Assembly (NCBI GenBank): GCA_964562855.1
Contig: CAZLVB010000018.1
Span: 1-15,905, forward strand
Length of the DNA stretch: 15,905 nt
Direction: 5' to 3'
Source: 2-12-FULL-41-17 sp964562855
Lineage (GTDB): Bacteria > Patescibacteriota > Microgenomatia > Curtissbacterales > GWA2-41-24
Position numbers and translations under genes: made by a program. The notes under the pieces were generated by a model that did not search any database, was not told the DNA's origin, and was given only the letters and a program-made list of their open reading frames with translations. Positions 12,149 through 15,905 of this stretch are shown in pieces. How positions within the stretch are numbered: the first letter of the stretch is position 1; every line of letters begins with the position of its first letter.

Positions 12149-13238
12149 AGACTTAAAGATCGTTCTATTTTGTGGGGGTACCGGTACCAGAATGTGGCCG
12201 GCAAGCCGCAAAGATAAGCCAAAACAATTCCAGCCGCTTGTTGGCAATGAATCAATGTTTGAAGGCGCCGTCAGACGAATTAAAAAAGGCTTTCCGCTAA
12301 AGGACGTTTTTGTAATTACCGGCCGGCAGTATGTTGGTCATGTTGTCCAACAAGAACCCGATCTTCCACTGGAAAATATCATCATCGAACCTGAAATGAG
12401 GGATACAGCAGCCGCCATGGGTTACGCAGCTGCTGTTCTCGATAAAAAATTTGACAATCCGACTGTTGCCTCACTTTGGGCGGCAGACCATTTAGTAAAG
12501 AACGATGGCGAATTCATAAAAGCCCTAAAAGCTGCGCACGATTATGCACAAGAAACGGGAAAAATGGTTTCAATAGATGTAAATCCAACATACCCTAACA
12601 TCCATGTTGGATATATCAAAGTAGGTAATATGATCAAAAAGTTTGACGGACTGGCAATTTTTGAATTTTCAAAGCATATTGAAAAACCTGATCTTAAAAC
12701 TGCTAAAAAATTCCTACAAAGTTGGGAATATTTATGGCATGCAGGATACAACGTATGGCATACACAACAAATGCTTGATTTCTATAAAAAATTTGCACCT
12801 AAGATTTACTCTGGTCTTTTAAAAATTCAAGCTGCATGGGGGAATGATAACCAAGACGAAGTAACCAGAAAAATTTATCCGGATTTTGAAAAGGTTTCTG
12901 TCGATTACGCTATCTTTGAAAAGGTTGATCCTGCGGAAATTGTTGTACTTTCCGCCGATTTAGGCTGGTCCGACATTGGTGCTTGGAATATCCTAAAAGA
13001 CGAACTTGCCGAAAACGGAAATGACAATGTCATTAAAGGTGAAGTATATGATCAAGGGAGTAAAGATTGTCTGGTCTACAATAATAGCCAAGGAAAAGTT
13101 ATCGCCACAATTGGGCTTGAAGATTTGATAGTTGTTGATACCGCCGACGCTCTACTTGTTGCTCAAAAAGATAAAATTGCTGAAGTGAAAAAAATTATCG
13201 AGAAATTAAAAGAAGCAAAAAAGGATAAGTATCTATAA
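12132..13238 (+). CDS. manC: Mannose-1-phosphate guanylyltransferase (GDP-mannose pyrophosphorylase)
   Basis: The 368-residue enzyme converts mannose-1-phosphate and GTP to GDP-mannose and pyrophosphate in the cytoplasm. Motifs in order: F-C-G-G-T-G-T-R-M-W-P-A-S-R (13-26) and P-K-Q-F (30-33) for nucleotide binding, E-P-E-M-R-D-T-A-A-A (86-95), A-A-D119-H120 (117-120, the P-A-D-H metal site with A for P), W-H-A-G-Y-N-V-W (202-209, usually W-N-S-G-M-F), V-D-Y-A-I-F-E-K (257-264), and G-W-S-D-I-G-A-W (278-285). It lacks the C-terminal phosphomannose isomerase domain of bifunctional ManC, so it is the single-domain form. The N-terminus overlaps the GT4 gene by 17 nt, showing coupling. It supplies the donor for mannose-adding transferases nearby. 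Other NDP-hexose use is possible but less likely. Confidence 0.88.
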   Translation: MQTDHRDLKIVLFCGGTGTRMWPASRKDKPKQFQPLVGNESMFEGAVRRIKKGFPLKDVFVITGRQYVGHVVQQEPDLPLENIIIEPEMRDTAAAMGYAAAVLDKKFDNPTVASLWAADHLVKNDGEFIKALKAAHDYAQETGKMVSIDVNPTYPNIHVGYIKVGNMIKKFDGLAIFEFSKHIEKPDLKTAKKFLQSWEYLWHAGYNVWHTQQMLDFYKKFAPKIYSGLLKIQAAWGNDNQDEVTRKIYPDFEKVSVDYAIFEKVDPAEIVVLSADLGWSDIGAWNILKDELAENGNDNVIKGEVYDQGSKDCLVYNNSQGKVIATIGLEDLIVVDTADALLVAQKDKIAEVKKIIEKLKEAKKDKYL

Positions 13239-13275
13239 TTTTGAGCGATTTTAGCGAAAAATTATGCCAGAGGAG

Positions 13276-13312
13276 CGCCCTTGTCACGAATACGAAGAAT
13301 TGTGACAAGGCG
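13276..13312 (+). promoter_or_regulatory. Stable inverted repeat overlapping the promoter of the sugar transferase gene
   Basis: CGCC-C-TTGTCAC (13276-13287) pairs with GTGACAAGGCG (13302-13312): 11 bp with one bulged C, loop of 14 nt. No T-run follows, so it is not an intrinsic terminator. Its right arm overlaps the -35-like TTGTGA at 13300-13305, which suits an operator for a dimeric repressor. Confidence 0.55.
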
Positions 13313-13327
13313 ACCTGCTGATATAAA
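13300..13327 (+). promoter_or_regulatory. Promoter of the initiating sugar transferase, leaderless type
   Basis: TTGTGA (13300-13305), a 16-nt spacer, then TATAAA (13322-13327) with TGA before it (extended -10). The ATG at 13337 is 9 nt after the box and has no Shine-Dalgarno, as for the promoters near 10274 and 10422. The nearest upstream gene ends at 13238, so this is the start of a separate transcript. Confidence 0.6.
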
Positions 13328-13336
13328 ATTCCACTA

Positions 13337-13987
13337 ATGGTTTACGAATTTTCCAAGAGAATCTTAGATATTATCGCCAGTACCACGGCTCTGCTGTTAT
13401 CTTTACCCATCATGATATTTGTAGGTATTTTGATTAAACTGACGTCTTCAGGCCCCGTGCTATATAGTCCAGAAAGAGTCGGTAAAGACGGCAAGCTTTT
13501 TAAAATGCTTAAATTTAGAAGCATGCATATGTACAAAATAGACGGCCAAATGGTTCATGCAGAAAAATATCTCGAGAATCACCCGAAATTAATGAAGAAG
13601 TACCAAAAAGGAAGCTTTAAATTGAAAGACGATCCAAGAATCACTTATATCGGTAAATATTTGCGAAAATTTTCCATTGACGAATTACCTCAACTTATTA
13701 ATGTTTTAAAAGGGGACATGTCGCTGGTGGGACCACGGGCCTATCAAAAAGATGAACTTTCTCATCAGCAGGAAGTCTACCCTCAATCCAAAAAGTACGT
13801 TAAAATGATCCTTACAGCCAGACCTGGCGCGTCGGGGCCCTGGCAGGTTTCCGGCCGATCACATATAAATTTTGATAGACGAGTGGTGATGGACGCAAAT
13901 TACTTAAAAAGAAGATCAATTATTTATGATATTTGGATTATTTTAAAGACTCCCTTTGCTATGATCACGGGTGAAGGCGCAGTTTAA
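13337..13987 (+). CDS. Polyprenyl-phosphate sugar-1-phosphate transferase (bacterial sugar transferase family)
   Basis: This 216-residue enzyme starts glycan assembly by moving a sugar-1-phosphate from a nucleotide-sugar to the polyprenyl phosphate carrier at the inner membrane face. It has the single N-terminal reentrant helix (about 9-34) following K-R-I-L-D (7-11) and F-K-M-L-K-F-R-S-M (55-63). The catalytic stretch is D99-P-R-I-T-Y-I-G-K-Y-L-R-K-F-S-I-D115-E116-L-P-Q-L, where D115-E116 matches the catalytic Asp-Glu pair of PglC, then G-D-M-S-L-V-G-P-R (126-134) and R-P-G-A-S-G-P-W-Q-V-S-G-R (162-174). The length is that of the short PglC/WcaJ-core form without extra helices. It has its own promoter and is followed by the DUF4012 gene. 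The sugar is not predictable. Confidence 0.93.
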   Translation: MVYEFSKRILDIIASTTALLLSLPIMIFVGILIKLTSSGPVLYSPERVGKDGKLFKMLKFRSMHMYKIDGQMVHAEKYLENHPKLMKKYQKGSFKLKDDPRITYIGKYLRKFSIDELPQLINVLKGDMSLVGPRAYQKDELSHQQEVYPQSKKYVKMILTARPGASGPWQVSGRSHINFDRRVVMDANYLKRRSIIYDIWIILKTPFAMITGEGAV

Positions 13988-13994
13988 TTTTAAA

Positions 13995-15806
13995 ATGAAG
14001 AAAAGATTGCGAATTATTATTGTTCTGGTAATTTTGTTTTATTTTATTGCTGGTCTACTTTCACTCTTTTCCTTTCGCAAGGCCATCAAAGAAACTACCC
14101 TGGCTGTTAACACGGCTAAACTGCAAGACCTTGATGGTACCAAAGCTCACCTGAAAGATGCCCAAAAAGAATTTAAAGCTACCAAAAGAATTCTTATAGT
14201 ATTCACACCGCTTAGGGCTATACCGCTGCTTGGTTGGTACGTGGCCGATGCTCAAAGGGGTGTTAATGCGGCAGTAAGTGGCCTTGAAGCAGCCAAAGTT
14301 TTTGCCGATGCGATTACTCCCTATGCTGATGTTTTAGGACTTAAAGGCGAAGGAACTTTCTTGGGAGGCACGGCTCAGGAAAGACTTGCCAACGCCATAG
14401 AAACTCTTTCTAAAGTGACCCCGCAAATTGATGAAGTTGGCCGTAATTTAGAGCAGGCAAGAAGCCAAATTGACCAAGTTCAAACTTGGAGATATCCGGA
14501 CATATTACCTTCAAATCCCGGCACCAAAATAAGAAATGCTAAAAATGCTGTTGACCAGCTTGAATCTTTCGTCGTCGATACCAAGCCGCTTCTTTTAGTT
14601 TTGCCTGAAATTATGGGACAGGATTCAGAGAAGAAATATCTTATTCTTTTCCAAAATGACAAAGAATTAAGGCCAACCGGCGGTTTTATTACGGCCTATG
14701 CAGTTTTCAGAGTCCATAAAGGAGTGGTCACCTCCGAGGGTTCGGAAGATATTTATAGACTTGACGACACACTCCTTAAAAAGGTTCCAGCTCCTGCTCC
14801 TATCATTAAGTACCTACCCAATGTTTCAAGCTTAAACTTAAGAGATTCAAATTTATCCCCGGATTATTATGCGTCAATGACTCAGTTTGAGAGTCTGTAC
14901 GAGTTTACCCAGGCCAAAAAGGAGATAGACGGCATAATCGCTGTCGACACGCATTTTGTAGTCAACATGATGAACGTTTTAGGTCCGCTGGAAGCCTACG
15001 GCTCTAAATTCACGACAGATAATGTTGATGCATGCTCATGTCCGCAAATAATTTATGAACTGGAAAGATATGCAGACGAACCCGTAGCTTACGAAAAGGG
15101 ATCGAGGAAGGATATTATCGGTGTACTTATGCAGCAAATGATGACCAAAGCGTTCAATGCTCCAAAGTCCACATGGCCAAATTTGCTCGGGGCAACTATT
15201 AATTCACTAAGACAAAAAGAGATGCTTTTGTATTTTAAGGATAGTCAATTGCAAAGTGCCGTGGAGAGATTAAATTTTGCCGGCCGCCTGCATCAATACG
15301 AAGGTGATTATATTCATATTAATGAAGCTAATTTTGCCGGCGCAAAGTCAAATCTTTATATCCAGCAAAAAGTTAAGCAGGTTATCAAAAAGGATAAAGG
15401 AGACAAAATCACAAAAAAGGTAACCATTGAATACAAATATCCCAGAAAGATGGACAATTGTTCTCTTGAGCGAATAGGTGGGCTTTGTCTTGCTGGGATT
15501 TACAGGGATTGGTTGAGAATTTATGTTCCAAAGGGATCTCAAATAATCAAAACAGATGGCGCCCAGTTTGCCACCAGCGAAGAATACGATAAAACTGTTT
15601 TTGACACCTTCTTTGAGCTGCGGCCGGAAGGCGCACTTAAGATCGAAATTGAATACACAGTTCCTGTTAAGGCAGACAGTGAATATAAACTATTGATTCA
15701 AAAACAACCCGGAGTTCGCGGCCACACCTACGAAATCGAAGCCTTTGGCAAAAAGCAAAAAGCTTTTCCCCTTGAGACCGATAAAGAATTAATCGTTAAA
15801 ATCTAA
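13995..15806 (+). CDS. DUF4012 membrane-anchored extracytoplasmic protein
   Basis: A 603-residue protein with a basic N-terminus and one hydrophobic segment (about 5-26), so probably anchored with its bulk outside. A helical region (about 30-200) follows, including coiled-coil-like stretches. The DUF4012 core then has L-I-L-F-Q-N-D-K-E-L-R-P-T-G-G-F-I (about 216-232) and later a G-I-I-A-V-D-T-H-F-V-V-N-M-M-N-V-L-G-P-L segment. DUF4012 proteins are frequent in Candidate Phyla Radiation glycan clusters. The core resembles LytR-CpsA-Psr enzymes loosely, which suggests glycan attachment, but this is unproven. I chose ATG 13995, after the previous stop; GTG 13971 in frame would overlap the sugar transferase by 17 nt. 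Neither has a clear Shine-Dalgarno. It is the downstream partner of the sugar transferase. Confidence 0.85.
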   Translation: MKKRLRIIIVLVILFYFIAGLLSLFSFRKAIKETTLAVNTAKLQDLDGTKAHLKDAQKEFKATKRILIVFTPLRAIPLLGWYVADAQRGVNAAVSGLEAAKVFADAITPYADVLGLKGEGTFLGGTAQERLANAIETLSKVTPQIDEVGRNLEQARSQIDQVQTWRYPDILPSNPGTKIRNAKNAVDQLESFVVDTKPLLLVLPEIMGQDSEKKYLILFQNDKELRPTGGFITAYAVFRVHKGVVTSEGSEDIYRLDDTLLKKVPAPAPIIKYLPNVSSLNLRDSNLSPDYYASMTQFESLYEFTQAKKEIDGIIAVDTHFVVNMMNVLGPLEAYGSKFTTDNVDACSCPQIIYELERYADEPVAYEKGSRKDIIGVLMQQMMTKAFNAPKSTWPNLLGATINSLRQKEMLLYFKDSQLQSAVERLNFAGRLHQYEGDYIHINEANFAGAKSNLYIQQKVKQVIKKDKGDKITKKVTIEYKYPRKMDNCSLERIGGLCLAGIYRDWLRIYVPKGSQIIKTDGAQFATSEEYDKTVFDTFFELRPEGALKIEIEYTVPVKADSEYKLLIQKQPGVRGHTYEIEAFGKKQKAFPLETDKELIVKI

Positions 15807-15820
15807 CCTTAGAGACACTT

Positions 15821-15905
15821 ATGAAGCTTAAGCACGGATGGCTTTTTGATGTAGATGGGGTTATTGCAAGTCCTCACGAAAAACAGGTCACAAACCCTCA
15901 TGTTA
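15821..15905 (+). CDS. HAD-superfamily hydrolase, N-terminal part (partial)
   Basis: The first 28 codons run off the right edge. The start reads M-K-L-K-H-G-W-L-F-D10-V-D12-G-V-I, which contains the D-x-D-G motif I of HAD phosphatases, with D10 as expected nucleophile and D12 as acid/base. HAD enzymes remove phosphate from sugars or other metabolites in the cytoplasm. In this position it could serve sugar-phosphate metabolism for the glycan, but the rest of the protein is missing and the substrate is unknown. It starts 14 nt after the DUF4012 stop with no Shine-Dalgarno, so it is likely in the same transcript. Confidence 0.75.
   Translation, partial: MKLKHGWLFDVDGVIASPHEKQVTNPHV

Noticed and set aside
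13971..13994. GTG start for the DUF4012 gene
   Set aside because: It would overlap the sugar transferase end by 17 nt, and ATG 13995 directly precedes the basic-hydrophobic anchor. It remains possible, since overlaps occur elsewhere in the window.

Overview
The window looks like a piece of a chromosome from a Candidate Phyla Radiation (Patescibacteria) bacterium, most likely Microgenomates-like. This is inferred from the AT-rich sequence, the tight gene packing, the DUF4012 protein, and the run of GT2/GT4/GT-C glycosyltransferases typical of those surface-glycan loci. Several genes end cleanly at TGA (729, 1619, 3180, 7969), so the standard bacterial code applies and the UGA-recoded Gracilibacteria/Absconditabacteria are unlikely. 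No tRNA, rRNA, CRISPR array or insertion sequence was seen. Every recognisable gene is on the + strand.

Region 1 (1-7969) is a surface-polysaccharide gene string. In order it holds the tail of a left-handed beta-helix acyltransferase, a 2H phosphoesterase, a GT2 transferase, an O-antigen-ligase-like membrane protein, a GT39/ArnT-like GT-C transferase, a GT4, a second GT2 and another GT4. Stops and starts mostly overlap or abut, which suggests translational coupling. Heptameric tandem repeats sit between the GT-C and GT4 genes as an inverted pair, and again twice inside the coding sequence of the last GT4.

Region 2 (8014-11037) is accessory. It has a ZIP-family metal transporter, an N-terminal relic of a GT4 gene, an orphan GT-B-like gene, a 42-codon CxxC mini-protein, and a DUF433/DUF5615 pair resembling a toxin-antitoxin module. 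Four starts here lie only 7-9 nt after a perfect TATAAT box with no Shine-Dalgarno sequence; a fifth start, at 13337, follows the same plan with TATAAA. This points to leaderless transcripts.

Region 3 (11042-15905) returns to glycan synthesis. It holds a GT4, mannose-1-phosphate guanylyltransferase (GDP-mannose supply), a polyprenyl-phosphate sugar-1-phosphate transferase (first lipid-linked step), a DUF4012 membrane-anchored protein, and the start of a HAD-family phosphatase. Together regions 1 and 3 would make nucleotide-sugar, load the first sugar on a lipid carrier, extend it with several transferases, and transfer or polymerise it outside. No flippase (Wzx or ABC type) is visible in the window.
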